From the NCBI GenBank assembly GCA_037576195.1, contig CM075103.1, forward strand, positions 36,903,250-36,967,249: DNA of 64,000 nucleotides. Reading direction: 5' to 3'. The translations under genes were made by a program, and so were the position numbers. The stretch comes from Phytoseiulus persimilis. Its lineage: Eukaryota > Arthropoda > Arachnida > Mesostigmata > Phytoseiidae. Positions 1 to 12,400 of the stretch are shown here, piece by piece. A model generated the notes under the pieces. It was given only the letters and a program-made list of their open reading frames with translations, was not told where the DNA came from and made no database searches. Each line of letters starts with the position of its first letter. Position 1 is the first letter of the stretch.

Positions 1-1766
1 CACCCCTCCAGAGTTGGAAACTAATGGCCAGATTGGTCTCGTAATCACCCCTCCAGAGTTGGAAACTAATGGCCAGATTGGTCTCGTAATCACCCCTCCA
101 GGGTTGGAAACCAATAGCCAGTTTGATATCGGAATCACCCCTCCAGAGTTGGAAACTAATGGCCAGATTGGTCTCGGAATCACCCCTCTAAAGTAGGAAA
201 GTTATGGCCATAATGGTTCCGGAATCACCCCTCCAGAGTTGGAAAGTAATGGCCAGATTGGTCTCGGAATCAGCCCTCTGAAGTTGGAAAGTAATGGCCA
301 GATTGCTCTCGGAATCACCCCTCCAGAGTTGGAAAGTTATGGCCAGATTGGTCTCGGAATCACCCCTCCAGAGTTGGGAAGCAGTGGCCTTATTGGTCTC
401 GGAATCACCCCTCCAGAGTTGGAAAGTGATGGCCAGATTGGCACCGGAATCACCCCTCCAGAGTTGGAAAGTAATTGCCAGATTGGTCTCAGAATCACCC
501 CTCCAGAGTTGGAAAGTAATGGCCAGATTGGTCTCAGAATCACCCCTCCAGAGTTGGAAAGTGATGGCCAGATTGGCACCGGAATCACCCCTCCAGAGTT
601 GGAAAGTAATTGCCAGATTGGTCTCAGAATCACCCCTCCAGAGTTGGAAAGTTATGGCCAGATTGGTCTCGGAATCACCCCTCCAGAGTTGGGAAGCAGT
701 GGCCTTATTGGTCTCGGAATCACCCCTCCAGAGTTGGAAAGTGATGGCCAGATTGGCACCGGAATCACCCCTCCAGAGTTGGAAAGTAATTGCCAGATTG
801 GTCTCAGAATCACCCCTCCAGAGTTGGAAAGTAATGGCCATAATGGTTCCGGAATCACCCCTCCAGAGTTGGAAAGTGATGGCCAGATTGGCACCGGAAT
901 CACCCCTCCAGAGTTGGAAAGTAATTGCCAGATTGCTCCCGGAATCACCCCTCCAGAGTTGGAAAGTAATGGCCATAATGGTTCCGGAATCACCCCTCCA
1001 GAGTTGGAAAGTAATGGCCATAATGGTTCCGGAATCACCCCTCCAGAGTTGGAAAGTCATGGCCAGATTGCTCCCGGAATCACCCCTCCAGAGTTGGAAA
1101 GTAATGGCCATAATGGTTCCGGAATCACCCCTCCAGAGTTGGAAAGTAATGGCCATAATGGTTCCGGAATCACCCCTCCAGAGTTGGAAAGTAATGGCCA
1201 TAATGGTTCCGGAATCACCCCTCCAGAGTTGGAAAGTAATGGCCAGATTGGTCTCGGAATCAGCCCTCTGAAGTTGGAAACTAATGGCCAGATTGGTTTC
1301 GGAATCACCCCTCCAGAGTTGGGAAGTAGTGGCCTTATTGGTCTCGGAATCACCCCTCCAGAGTTGGGAAGTAGTGGCCAGATTGGTCTCGGAATCAGCC
1401 CTCTGAAGTTGGAAACTAATGGCCAGATTGGTTTCGGAATCACCCCTCCAGAGTTGGGAAGTAGTGGCCTTATTGGTCTCGGAATCACCCCTCCAGAGTT
1501 GGAAAGTAAAGGCCAGATTGGTCTCGGAATCAGCCCTCTGAAGTTGGAAACTAATGGCCAGATTGGTTTCGGAATCACCCCTCCAGAGTTGGGAAGTAGT
1601 GGCCTTATTGGTCTCGGAATCACCCCTCCAGAGTTGGGAAGTAATGGCCAGATTGGTCTCGGAATCAGCCCTCTGAAGTTGGAAACTAATGGCCAGATTG
1701 GTTTCGGAATCACCCCTCCAGAGTTGGGAAGTAGTGGCCTTATTGGTCTCGGAATCACCCCTCCAG
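1..1766. repeat. 45-bp tandem repeat array (about 39 units)
   Basis: The unit is 45 bp and repeats head to tail from the first base of the window to about 1766. It reads roughly as a stretch around CCCCTCCAGAGTTGGAAA followed by GGCCAGATTGGTCTCGGAAT. Units differ by a few substitutions and form higher-order groups, for example a four-unit block seen several times between 1240 and 1760. Because 45 is divisible by 3, any frame free of stops in one unit stays open through the array, and at least four frames on both strands are open (one of 516 codons at 239-1789). Differences between units mostly change the amino acid (N, D, Y, S, K, H or T at one position), which does not suggest protein constraint. 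I call it a satellite, not a gene. The same unit occurs at 21466-21548 and, reversed, at 34988-35945. Confidence 0.95.
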
Positions 1767-2442
1767 ATATTTTCATGATAGATGTATAGGAGAGGGGGTG
1801 GAGAAGGATATCCGATGACGATGGGATGAGGCCTAAGAGTCTGGCTGGCGTCATAACGGGGCGGTGCACCTTATCGTCAGAATTTGGATGCCGGTGGCAA
1901 TAGGGAGGGGGTCAAAGTTGGGGTAAATCTCGAGGGGGGGAGGAGGGGGAGGGGTGGGTGGCCTATGTCCTTCCCGGTGAGCCGCCCTACATTATGCAGT
2001 TTATTCCAAGTTGATCCGATCAATACCGGAGGAGCCTATTGAGGACAAACAAACAAACAAACAAACAGACCCTGGATTTTTATATATATTGTTGATAAAT
2101 AACAAAAATTGCTTGACATGGCCTGCATCGATACTTCATCGTTCGATTTGGTTTCGTCGGCTTCATGGTATGATATATGCGTGCACGCATCACACGCTCA
2201 GACATCCATTCGCTCTCTTAGGATTCTTGTTTTCGACTGGATTCAAATACACGTCGAATTTTCCGTGGTCGTTGTTGAACTTCGTTGCTGGGAACTTTGC
2301 GAGCGGCCATTGTTTCAAGCTTGAGAAATGGATGCTTTGCAGTCAGCGAGACTCACGGGCGTTTAGCGAGCGTTCCTCTTGTTTCGGTTTCTCCTGCGAG
2401 CCTCAAAACAATGCCGCTCAACGGGTCACCTGAAAGACGGAG
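1767..2442. other. Intergenic; no gene recognised, one microsatellite
   Basis: Between the satellite and paramyosin A there is G-rich sequence (around 1915-1965), a (CAAA)n microsatellite near 2044-2068, and short open frames with no family resemblance. TTTATT at 2000-2005 is an AATAAA on the minus strand and could serve the downstream end of paramyosin A, about 540 bp past its stop codon; this is a guess. Confidence 0.5.
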
Positions 2443-2546
2443 CTGGAAGGGGTCGCTTCGACGTTTCTTCACAGAGCCGACGAACCGACCCCTGGCTGAA
2501 ATCATAAAAGTATGACTGCCGGAATCGTGTGCAGGGCAGTTAACGT

Positions 2547-5500
2547 TTACATCTGCGTCGTGGTGGACTCTTCGGTGACGAAGACTTGCCGGCTGCCGCC
2601 GGGCACCTGTAACGCAAACGGCTCGGTGTACAGCGGTTCCTTGGTCTCGCAAACTACGCAGTTAAGAGCCCCCTCTCTCTCTCCTCATAGGATCAACACT
2701 TACGGTAGATGTAGTCACCCAGCTCCTGTGCTTAGCTCTGACAAGCGAGAGATTTCCTTCAGCAGAATCGGCTCTATCTTCGGCGGCTTCGAGCTCGCGC
2801 TGGAAGCGGCGGACACGGGACAGATTCTGTTGGCTGAGGCCTTCCTGTGGGTTTCGGTGGGATGGAGAAAAAGTTATTCACCGCATCTCCGGGACTTCCG
2901 GGCAAATCTCTCGTGAGAAGGAAGCATTGCGACGGAGGACACGAACCTGCTCAGTCATTTGCCTCTTGTACACTTTCACCTTCTCGTTGAGCTTCTCAAT
3001 GGTGTCGTTGAGCATGGTGATTGTCTTGTGGTCCTCTTCGGTCTGGACCAGCAATTCTTTGGAACGGTGATCCTTCTTGCGGAGAACCTTCTGAGTCTCA
3101 CCATGACGTTTCTTCTCCTCGTCAAGTTCGAGCTCAATGTCGCGGATCTAAGGGGAGAGAATCGCCCGTTCAGGAGTGACGGAGAGTCGCGGCAACACGA
3201 TTCGTAATAGGATTTAAGGCTCTCGAGGAAGGACGAGGAAAACAAGAAAATTCACTTACCCTGGCTTCGAGCTTTCCAATGACCCTCTTTCCACCGGCGA
3301 GGGCGTTGGCCTCAACCTCCTCGATCCTGACTTGAAGGGTGCGGACCTCGACCTCAAGAGACTTTTTGATGGATTCTACCTTGATGTATTTCTCCTGTTC
3401 TTCAACGAGGATGTCCTTGGTGCTCTTCAGCTCCACGAGAGTCCTCTGGAGACGCTCATCAACAACACGGAGTTCCTTGTGGAGCTCGTCGTAGTCGGCC
3501 TGGAGGGCGGATAGCTCGCCTTCGAGCTTGCTCTTGGCCGAGGCAATGTTTACGTTGATGGTGGTGAGTTCGTTTATGCGGACTTGAGCCTCTTCGAGAG
3601 ACTGCTCAGCGACGCGTTTGCCGCGGAGGGCGGATTCGAGAGCGACGCGCTGCTCGTCGAGCTCAGCCTGGAGACCCTGGCACCTCCTCTGGGAGACGCC
3701 GAGCTGGTCGAGGGTCTGCTGGAGCTGGCGGGCAACTTCATCGTAGTGAGCTTGGAGTTCCTGGATCTGCATGGCCTGCTTCTTGATGACGCGCTGCAAG
3801 TCGAGGTTCTGCTTGTTAGCGGCATCGAGAGACATCTCGAGCTCGGTGATCTGGGCTTGCATCTTCTTCTTGATGCGGGCAACCTCGGTCTTGAGCTTGG
3901 CCTCGGCATCGGCGAGACGCATGTTGAGGTTCTCGACCTCGAGCATGTACTGCTTGCGGAGCGCCTCGAGCTCCTCCTCCTTCTGGGCGAGGCGCTTCTC
4001 GTACTCGTGGCGGACTTGCTGCAGTTCGGACTGGAGCACCTGGCAGCGGTTCTCGGCGGATTTGCGCAGGGACTCGCTCTCCTTGTAGGCGGCGCTGAGC
4101 TCGTCGCGTTCGTTCTCGAGACGCTTGATCTCGATCTCGAGCTCGTGGTTGCGACGGATGGCATCGGCCAAAGAGCTCTTGGCGTCCTGGAGATCGTCGC
4201 TGAGCTTCTTGTTCTCCCTGGCAAGAGCGTCCTTCTGCTCCTGGAGCTTCTCGTATTCGTGCTGGAGCTTGGCGAGCTCGGCGGCCTTCTGGCGAGCGTC
4301 TCTCTGGGCCTGCTCCATGAGCATGGTGACTTCCTCGAGTTTGGCCCTCAGGTCGTTGTTGAGCTTCTCGAGCTGAGCGACGCGCTTCTCGAGAGCCTGG
4401 GCATGCGCGGTGGCCTTCTCGAGGTCCATGATGAGGACCTCGACTTCGCTCTGGAGACGCGACTTCTGCTTCTCGAGCGAAGAGCACCTGTTCAGGAGGG
4501 CCTCGAGCTGCTCTTCGTACTCGGCGATCTTCTGAGCCATCTTGCGGCGGAGGTCTTCGACTTCGTCGATGTGAGCTTGGCATTCGGCCTCGTACTTGCT
4601 CTTGTAGGTGGCAGCGTCGGCGTTGGCCTTCGAGAGCTGTCTCTCGATCTCCAGACGAGCCTCGGCTTCCTCATCGAGCTGAACCTTCAGCGACTCGATC
4701 TCGACTTCGAGTGTGTGCACATGGTTCTCGAGGGAAGAGCGTCTCTGCAGGAATTTGGAAATTAGTTAGGAATCTATCGGATCCATCGATGGATAACCTG
4801 AACTCGTTCGGGCAACGGCGTAATGGGGAGGGATAGGGGGAAACACGCACCCTCTCCTCATCTTCGAGACGCCTGCGGCAGTCTTCCAGCTGGGTGGCAA
4901 GCTGACCCTTGAGATGGTTGACGTTGTCGAGAGAAACCTTGAGCTCGTGGATCTCTTTCAAATACTCAGCATTCTCAGCGCTGAGTCGAGACCTGTTCGA
5001 GAGACGGGAAACGGGAGGAGAGTTAGCCCTGGGCTTGTTGCGGGCCTTGCTAAATGCAAGAATATTGGGATGTTTGACCTAAGCGAACAAACTCGCCTCT
5101 GAGCAGTGACCTCAACGATGGTTCTGTTCAGTTCTTCGATGCGGATGTTCAGCTCATAAACGGTCGTCTCGAGCTTCTCCACGGTCTTCATGGCGGTCAT
5201 CTTCTCCTTCTGAGCGTTTTCGACTTGAGCGAGCAATTCGTAGACTTCGGCCTGGAACTTCTGCTTCTCTTTCTCGGATCTGCAACGCAAGAAGCCTTAG
5301 AGATTCCGCTTCCCGTATTTTGACAATGAAAACCGCGTTGGATGGTCCTGCCGGACTGAGTCCCTCTCGAAATAACGTCAGAGGACCGTTTTGAGAGTAG
5401 CCCAGATGCGGGCCGACGGGAAAGACCGCGGGATTGTTCCATGGGTTGATGGACATTTTCCCGAAACCAAGAGTCGATGGTGACTGCGTAAAGCTCCACC

Positions 5501-6389
5501 TCCAGGGGGGGCAGATCAGCGAAGCAAAAATTCAGATTGTTCCGTACTTGGCCTTGGCCCGAGCGACGGCATCGAGCTGTTCCTGGAATTCAGCGATGGC
5601 TTCCTGGTGCTTCTTGCGCAAATGGTGGGCAGTTTCCTCGCTTTCCAGGTGGACATCTTCTAGCAGCTTCCTGTAAGCGCATTCGCGGAGGATGAGTCGC
5701 GTTTACCACGTTACCTTCCGAGAGCTGGAGTCGGTACCGCCGGGTCGCGGGAGTACCTATCTGTCCCGGCAGGGAGCAGGGCATGCTGCGCCCCGCTTCA
5801 GGCAGCACAACAGCCACGAGCGAACTTCTCTCAACTAAGTAGCTCAACGTACCTGAGCTTGGACAGCTCAGTATCCCGTTTCTTGTTCATCTCGCACTGG
5901 GTTTCGGCCCCGCCTTCGGCCTCCTCCAGGCGGTCGGAAAGTGCAATAAGTTGACATTGCAGATCAGATCGTTCGCGTTCAATTCTCTGCCTCAACTCAC
6001 GCTCGCTATCCAGATCTTCCTGGAGCAGACGGAGTTTGTCCTGCAATCGCGAACTCCTTAGTACGGCCTGGAACCTCACCCTCTATTCGCCCTCAAAGGT
6101 CAGAGAGACGGCAGCACACCAAATACGGGACACCGAACACGGGCGATAGATACTCCGAAGCGGGAAAGCACTTGGTCTACGTCGATCGGTCCATACAGGA
6201 CAGAGCCCAGAAACCGATCTAGCGGAGCGCTCGTTGTAATCCAAAATCGCGAAGCACCACAACAATCCTCTTTCTTACCTCGAGCCTTGTCAGGGCACCG
6301 AGGTCGGTTCCATACTCGATCGAGATGTCTCCCCCGGCTCCTCCGGTGCTCTTGTATACGTATTTGCTGGACCGTGTAACGGAGGCCAT
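2547..6389 (-). CDS. Paramyosin, copy A (9 coding exons, 877 aa)
   Basis: Paramyosin is the rod protein that forms the core of thick filaments in invertebrate muscle; it dimerises as a parallel alpha-helical coiled coil. Exons in order of transcription: 6389-6279, 6040-5853, 5670-5548, 5279-5097, 4992-4851, 4744-3260, 3147-2947, 2844-2704, 2606-2547. They sum to 2634 bases, 877 codons plus TAA, the usual arthropod length. The protein starts [14 protein letters not shown], a typical paramyosin head, has heptad-rich rod throughout (for example [20 protein letters not shown] in exon 6), and ends in a non-helical tail after HRSWVTTST. All splice junctions keep frame; intron 4 uses a GC donor. I see no frameshift or stop. 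It differs from copies B and C by few residues (for example LSLV for LSLI in exon 8). The duplicated block stops near 2443, so the 3' flank with the AATAAA seen in B and C is missing here. Confidence 0.93.
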
Positions 6390-7480
6390 GATCCTTCGAG
6401 GGGATCAAGAGATCACAGAACCAAACACAGACCCTCAACGACAGGCGCGACGAACTCGAAACTCCCGAGGCAGCTACTGAGAGCGGCCTAGCTCAAGTCT
6501 GGTATTAAGTTGGTAGCGGTGGCCTTTTTGGGTATTGGCTTCCAGCGCTGGAAAGGGCGCTGGAAGAGTGCGAGGAGGAGCGCACCACAGAGATTAGTCA
6601 TTATCCTCCCTTAGAGTTCGAGTCTGCTTGGGAGACGGTGCGGCGCGGTGCCCTTATTCGCTACTCAGTTCCCAGCTGACCTACCTGTATCAGCGTGGAA
6701 AGAAGAGCTGTGACTCGCTTCTCCATAGAGAGATCGACGAGGAAAGGTAGAGAAACCCGGTAGAGGGCGGTTGAACCGGGAACACCAACGCCCACATTCC
6801 TCAGCACGGCGGCAGCTCAAGCAGACCACTGCAGAGGGATGGAAATGTTTTTCAGAGGAGTATTTTTTTTTCAGAGATGTTTCCATACGCTGAGCACGTA
6901 TGGCGCGATTCCTTCAATCGAGGGAATTGTTTACTCTCAGTCTCGACGGAGAAATCGGTGATCAGTCTGAGCGGGTGAGATAGAGAGAGAGGGAGAGAGA
7001 GAACGAAAGAGCGCGTTTGGAGGAGAGCGGCAGGATAGTGGTTTGTCGGAAACGGAATTCGAGTTCCGGCTTCGACCGAATAATATCAATCGATGAAACC
7101 GCGGAAATTCCGGCCACGGTTTCTCGTTCTGCTCTGGGGCTGGACAGGAGGATAATCATTTTTCGCTTAGCCTCGGGCTGACTATAGTCCGCACCACGAG
7201 AACAAGAGTTGCGCCATGACTAGATGAGTGATTGGAAGGGAAACACCCAAGAGAACGCCTCCAGAATGGTTCCGATGGACAGTCAATTTGAGATTTTCTA
7301 ATGGATCCGATCATGCCTGTGGCGGCGAATCCCAGCTATACATAGAAAGATGAATTCTGTCTTAATTTGAGCCATTCCGCAAACGAGGAGCAAAGCTCGG
7401 TCATATTAAGCAGCGACAACGGGAAGGTTTCGTCACTGCTTTCGAGACCGGCGTCGGGATATGCAAGTGTTCAATCTCCC
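6390..7480 (-). promoter_or_regulatory. Duplicated 5' flank of paramyosin A
   Basis: This upstream flank is nearly identical to the flank of copy B (19267-20188) and, reversed, of copy C (37545-38625). It probably holds the promoter and a 5' untranslated exon. A consensus-like donor (CAG|GTAGGT in the sense strand) is visible in C near 38330 and has counterparts in A and B. I cannot place a transcription start. The stretch 7346-7480 is shared only with C, because in B a Gypsy LTR begins at the corresponding base. Confidence 0.6.
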
Positions 7481-7489
7481 TGGGTTTCC

Positions 7490-7900
7490 CCGGGATCGAT
7501 CGAACGTTCTAAACACTTCAACCGCGTCTTCTACTGAGACCCAATCAGCAGACGCCCTGAGCGCCGGGAGCAGCGATTCCCCAAAAGTGCAACCAAGGGC
7601 ACACTAGGGCGGGTTTTCCACCACTAACAGACTGGCTTCCGCCATGCGGGATGGCAGGACAAAATCCCATTCATCGTGTGCCGAGAGGCAGTGTTTCGCG
7701 AAACCGAACTCGACGATGGAACTCTCCTTCAACGAGTTCCGCGGCTCATGCTGAGCCTAACTCATCCGTACCACCGTCGACTTCACGAACAGGTATCCCA
7801 GTTGCCCAGTCGTCCTCTCAGGTTCGTCTTTCCGCCCGGCCCTGCTGGAGCACTTCCAAGCCTTCATTGGAAGTGAAGCTGAAATTTCCTCCATCTGAGT
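7490..7900. repeat. Linker block of the paramyosin duplication, copy 1
   Basis: About 400 bp that recur nearly unchanged at 14514-14915. In both places the block precedes (on the plus strand) the 3' flank of a paramyosin copy, D or B respectively. It contains short open frames (for example 7676-7876) that are the same in both copies, but nothing recognisable. It marks the repeat unit of the cluster. The adjoining 7901-8160 has no feature I can name. Confidence 0.8.
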
Positions 7901-8160
7901 GGAACATGAACTCCTCTGATGGAATACGACACTGGACTGATCGCACGTGGAGAGCTATACGAGCGGCGCATATAGTACCACATCATGGGGGTGAACTTCC
8001 GCGTGGCCGGTCCAAACGACGAACGATGATATGGCGCTCCGCGCCGCTCTTCTCACATTCTTGTAGAGGGCAGTGGGTGTGGAAGATGCGCAGATACTGA
8101 CGAGTGACGAGTGAAAGCGCGACGAGATGCCCACGCTGGAAAAACTACTGAGGAACAGTG

Positions 8161-9163
8161 ACGTTTTCTCGAAAACAAGGACTGCAGTGGAAACGTTCCA
8201 GCCCTTTCGAGGAGCCTAGCGTCGCGCAACGTGCGCCCCGCTGTCCAGATTCTGGCCTAATCTCCTTCAAACCAGAACACCAGCCAATCTACGGTTGCGC
8301 CCGTGTCCTCTGTCTTCGGCACCCTGGCTCCTCTGAGGCCTCTCCACACTCCATTCAGTTCATCTGTTGACCGGTGGTCAGGTCTCACGGCGAGTGCACC
8401 GTCACCGTGAATCCATTTCCGAGGGCGTGACGCGTCATGAGCTCCGCAAGCCGAAACCGCACCGAAAGCGAACTCATCCAGACGGAGGCGACGACGACTG
8501 CGTTCTTTCCCCACTCGAGCGCGCTTCGCAGCTGTAAAGCAACCGGCTCGGTGTACAGCGGTTCCGTGGTCTCGCAAACTACGCAGTTGAGAGCCCCCTC
8601 TCTCTCTCTCTCTCTCCTCATGGAATCAACACTTACGGTAGATGTAGTCACCCAGCTCCTGTGCTTAGCTCTGATGAGCGAGAGATTTCCTTCAGCAGAA
8701 TCGGCTCTGTCTTCAGCGGCTTCGAGCTCGCGCTGGAAGCGACGGACACGGGACAGATTCTGTTGGCTGAGGCCTTCCTGTGGGTTTCGGTGGGATGGAG
8801 AAAAAGTTATTCACCGCATCTCCGGGACTTCCGGGCAAATCTCTCGTGAGAAGGAAGCATTGCGACGGAGGACACGAACCTGCTCAGTCATTTGCCTCTT
8901 GTAGACTTTAACCCTCTCGTTGAGCTTCTCAATGGTGTCGTTGAGCATAGTGATGGTCTTGTGGTCCTCTTCGGTCTGGACCAGCAATTCCTTGGAACGG
9001 GGATCCTTCTTGCGGAGAACCTTCTGAGTCTCACCATGACGTTTCTTCTCCTCGTCAAGTTCGAGCTGAATGTCGCGAATCTAAGGGGAGAGAATCGCCC
9101 GTTCAGGAGTGACGGAGAGTGGGGCTCGCGGCAACACGATTCGTAATAGGATTTCAGGCTCTC
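8161..9163 (-). pseudogene. Paramyosin relic, copy D (exons 8 and 7 only)
   Basis: 8161-8540 matches the far 3' flank of paramyosin C (about 42860-43190 reversed). The copy then jumps directly to intron 8, so exon 9, the stop codon and the 3' UTR are lost (about 400 bp relative to B). Exon 8 is at 8777-8637 and exon 7 at 9080-8880, both of full length and in frame, followed by part of intron 6 up to about 9163, where homology stops; exons 1-6 are gone. It has amino-acid changes that A, B and C lack (for example H to P and K to R in exon 7), as expected of a copy free of constraint. Beyond 9163 about 75 bp of unrelated sequence lead into the Copia element. Confidence 0.88.
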
Positions 9164-9238
9164 CCGTGAGCGCGACCAGACGCTCGTGGGAAGTGAAGTT
9201 GGACTTCTCCCCGTTGAGCAGGAATTCTGGCTCCCGAG

Positions 9239-9399
9239 TGTTGTTTCAAATCAGTCTGAAGCTCATCATTTCGGTGGCATTACGTGAACCCAAAAAACGT
9301 GACTTTCTTGGTATCGCGGGTCACGACAGCCATGTCTATATTTGAATCGTCCCATAGATTTCTCATCATTGTTCTGTAATTTATGATCTCTTCACAACA
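9239..9399 (-). repeat. 3' LTR of the Copia element (161 bp)
   Basis: This LTR is shorter than its partner at 13506-13712 by about 46 bp. The missing part corresponds to the middle of the other LTR, which reads through TCCGCACTGTATGTC and a T-rich stretch. Otherwise the two are very similar over both ends. Confidence 0.92.
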
Positions 9400-9410
9400 C
9401 TTCCTCCAGA

Positions 9411-12400
9411 TCATCGGTATAACTGTACTCCTATCTTCGACTGCAGCATTTCAAAACGATTATTTTCTAGTGTTTTGGTACAAATGTCGGCTGGCTGGTT
9501 CTTGCCTTCTATATGCTCAACCGAAAGAGAATCGTCTAAGTACTTCTCTCGTACGGAGAGGTGGCGAACGTGAATGTGCCTTGAACGCGAATGGAATTCT
9601 GGATTCCTGGACAATTTACCTGCACTAGCGTTATCTATGAACCATGTCGGCTTCCGACTTTCTCTCAACAGTTCGAAAATGATCTGCTTCAACCAAATCA
9701 GTTCCCTGGCTCCTTCACTAGCTGCCATGATTTCTGCCTCAGTTGTGGATAAGGCCACAGTGCGCTGTAATTGACTTTTCCATGAGATCGCTCCACCCGC
9801 GCACATGGCGATGATTCCTGTCGTAGATCGACGCGAGTCTTTACAGCCTGCGAAGTCCGCGTCACTGTAAACCTCTAGCCTCGTGCTCGCTCCATATGTC
9901 ATTCCATAATCTTCCGTTCCGCGGAGATATCTGAATATCCGCATGACGTTGTTCCAGTCGGCCCTTGTGGGTTCCTCCATTGTTCTAGCAACCTTCCCAA
10001 CGGCATAGGCGAGGTCCGGGCGAGTGGCCGTGGACAAACAGAGCAAAGAACCAACTGCGCTTCTATACCGTGCTCCGTCCACGATCCCCTCTCCCGGAAC
10101 ACTCTCCTCCTTGCCGGCAGGCGTGCTGATCGGATTGCATCCCTCCATCCGGAACTTCAGAAGGATTTTTCTGACGTAACTGGGCTAACTGATTGTAAGG
10201 GATCCAGGAGAATTATATCTGATCTGTATTCCAAGATAACTGCTCAGATTACCCACCGTTATTATGAATTCCCTCTCGAGTATTCTCAGAAACTCATCAC
10301 ATTTTTCTTGCTTGCTGCTCACGACCAGGCCATCGTCCACATACACCGTCACAAATATTGATTCATTCATGCTGTGCCTGCAGAGAAGACATGGATCTGC
10401 GCTGCTTTTCTTGAATCCGGACTCCGTCATGAACTGTGCGAAGCGATTGTTCCAGCACCTCGACGCCTGTTTGAGTCCGTACAACCCACGTTTCAAACGG
10501 CAAACACTGTCTGTGTCGTCTTCAAAACCCTCGGGTTGCATCATCAGAGCCTCCTCCGTCAGAGTACCATAAAGGTAGGCAGTTTTTACATCGAACTGTC
10601 TGAGACACATTCCCTCAGAGGCCGCAATCGATGAAAAAAGGCGGACCGTATTGTACCTCGCAACGGGAGAAAACGTCTCATCGAAGTCCACTCCGGGGCG
10701 TTGACAGCACCCCCTTGCAACAAGCCTTACCTTGTATCTCTCGCCGTTCTCAGTTCCTTCAATTCGCAGCACCCATCTGTTCCTCAGGATCCTGGCATTT
10801 GAGGGTCGCTCAACGAGTTCCCAAGTTTCATTCTCTCTGATTGGTGCCATCTCCTCCTGCATCGCAGCCAACCATCGCTCCTTGTCGTCGCTCTCCAAGG
10901 CTTCCCGATAGGTCTGCGGACAGATGGACAAGTATGCACTTTCCTCTCCGAATCGCTCTGGAGCCCTTCGCTCGCGTTGGCTTCTTCGAGGCTCAGTCCT
11001 CTCCGAATCCTCATCCGGTGTGGGAAAATTCTCGTCATCGTCGACAACCTCATCACATTTCGAAGCTCCATGAATCACATTACCTGATGTCCTGTCATCC
11101 TTAACCTCCGTAACTCCGAGCTCGATCCGATCCGTCTGGCATCCGCTGCTGCTCGTTCGCATTTGAAGACTGGAACTAGCTCATTGCAAACGACCTCAGG
11201 GTTGAACCGAACGTGATGGGAGCCGAGGACTTTTCCGACTGCAGGGACCCAGACTCGATAACCATCAAGGCCGTTCACGTATCCGACGACGAAGCCCTTT
11301 ACTCCCTTCGCGTTGAATTTCGCCCGGAACCTCTCCTGAACGTAAACATAATATTCAGTACCAAAAATCTTCAGATGATCGATCTTCGTGTGTGAGTTCT
11401 CATGATTGTATCAGAGCTCGGAGGGTGATCTCCCCTCGACCGAGGACTTTCCGGCAAGGTTGAGGAGATAAACCACCGTTTTGCACGCTTCATCCCTAAG
11501 GCTTCTCGGCATCTCCGTTGAGCACATCATGGAACGGGCTGACTCCACGATCGTTCGATTTTCTCTTTCGATTGAGCCTTTTCGGGCCGATTCGAGCGAG
11601 TATGCCGGACAGACCATCCTCTCTATTCCACGTTCACCGAGAAGTCGAGATATGCCGTCGTTGTCGAATTCCCCCCCGCCGTCTGATCGAAAACGCTTCA
11701 CCATATGACCCTTCGTCCTCGCCTCATTCAGGAACGTTTCCAAACAATCACGAACCTCCGATTTTGAACCTATGAGGAATATGCGCCGGAATTTGCTGAG
11801 GTCGTCTTTGAAGCACACGAAGTATCTGGCCCTTCCGATTGACGAAACCGACATATGTCTGTTGACATCAGCATGTATGAGTTCTCCCGTTGCCTCCGAC
11901 TGTTTCGGTCGCGAGCGGAACGGACTTCGATGCATTTGTCCGAGCGCACATCCGTCGCAGAACGCCTCTTCGCCTGATGGTATTCAAAGCCCTAATCTTT
12001 TCAAGAATTCCTCGACGTATCGGGGATTCCGATGCCCCAACCGCTCGTGATAGAGTTGTAGAAGATTGACCTTATTCGCCAGGTGTGCCCTCGCTGCGAA
12101 CGGCTCGCATGTCACCCGGAAATCCATGATGTAGAGTGCATTCATTGCTCGTCCTTGTGCTCTCACAACGTTGTCGTTTCTCGATCGGACGCTGACTTCT
12201 TCTCCCATAATTACGTACATTCCTCTCTCCGAGACAGCCCTCACAGAGAACAGATTCGTCTCGGCGTCCGGAACGTACCACACTCGCACAAGCTCCGCTT
12301 TCGTCCACGCTCCTAGGAAACGAGCCTCGATATCGATATCTCCCACGCCCATTGCCTCCATGAACTGACCACGCTTCCCTAGCTGGATCTGTCGAGGTTT

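Noticed and set aside
1-1766. CRISPR array
   Set aside because: Units are contiguous with no unique spacers, and the surrounding genome is eukaryotic with introns.
239-1789. 516-codon open frame as a repetitive protein gene
   Set aside because: It is the 45-bp satellite; several other frames on both strands are equally open and unit differences change the amino acids freely.
3816-4583. 255-codon arginine/proline-rich frame on the minus strand (and copies in B and C)
   Set aside because: Out-of-frame shadow of paramyosin exon 6.
3584-4765. 393-codon leucine-rich frame on the plus strand over paramyosin A (also at 16462-17643 and, complement, 40248-41429)
   Set aside because: It is antisense to the long exon 6; GAG/CTC-rich coiled-coil codons leave the opposite strand open. 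Sense frame has full exon structure and homology.
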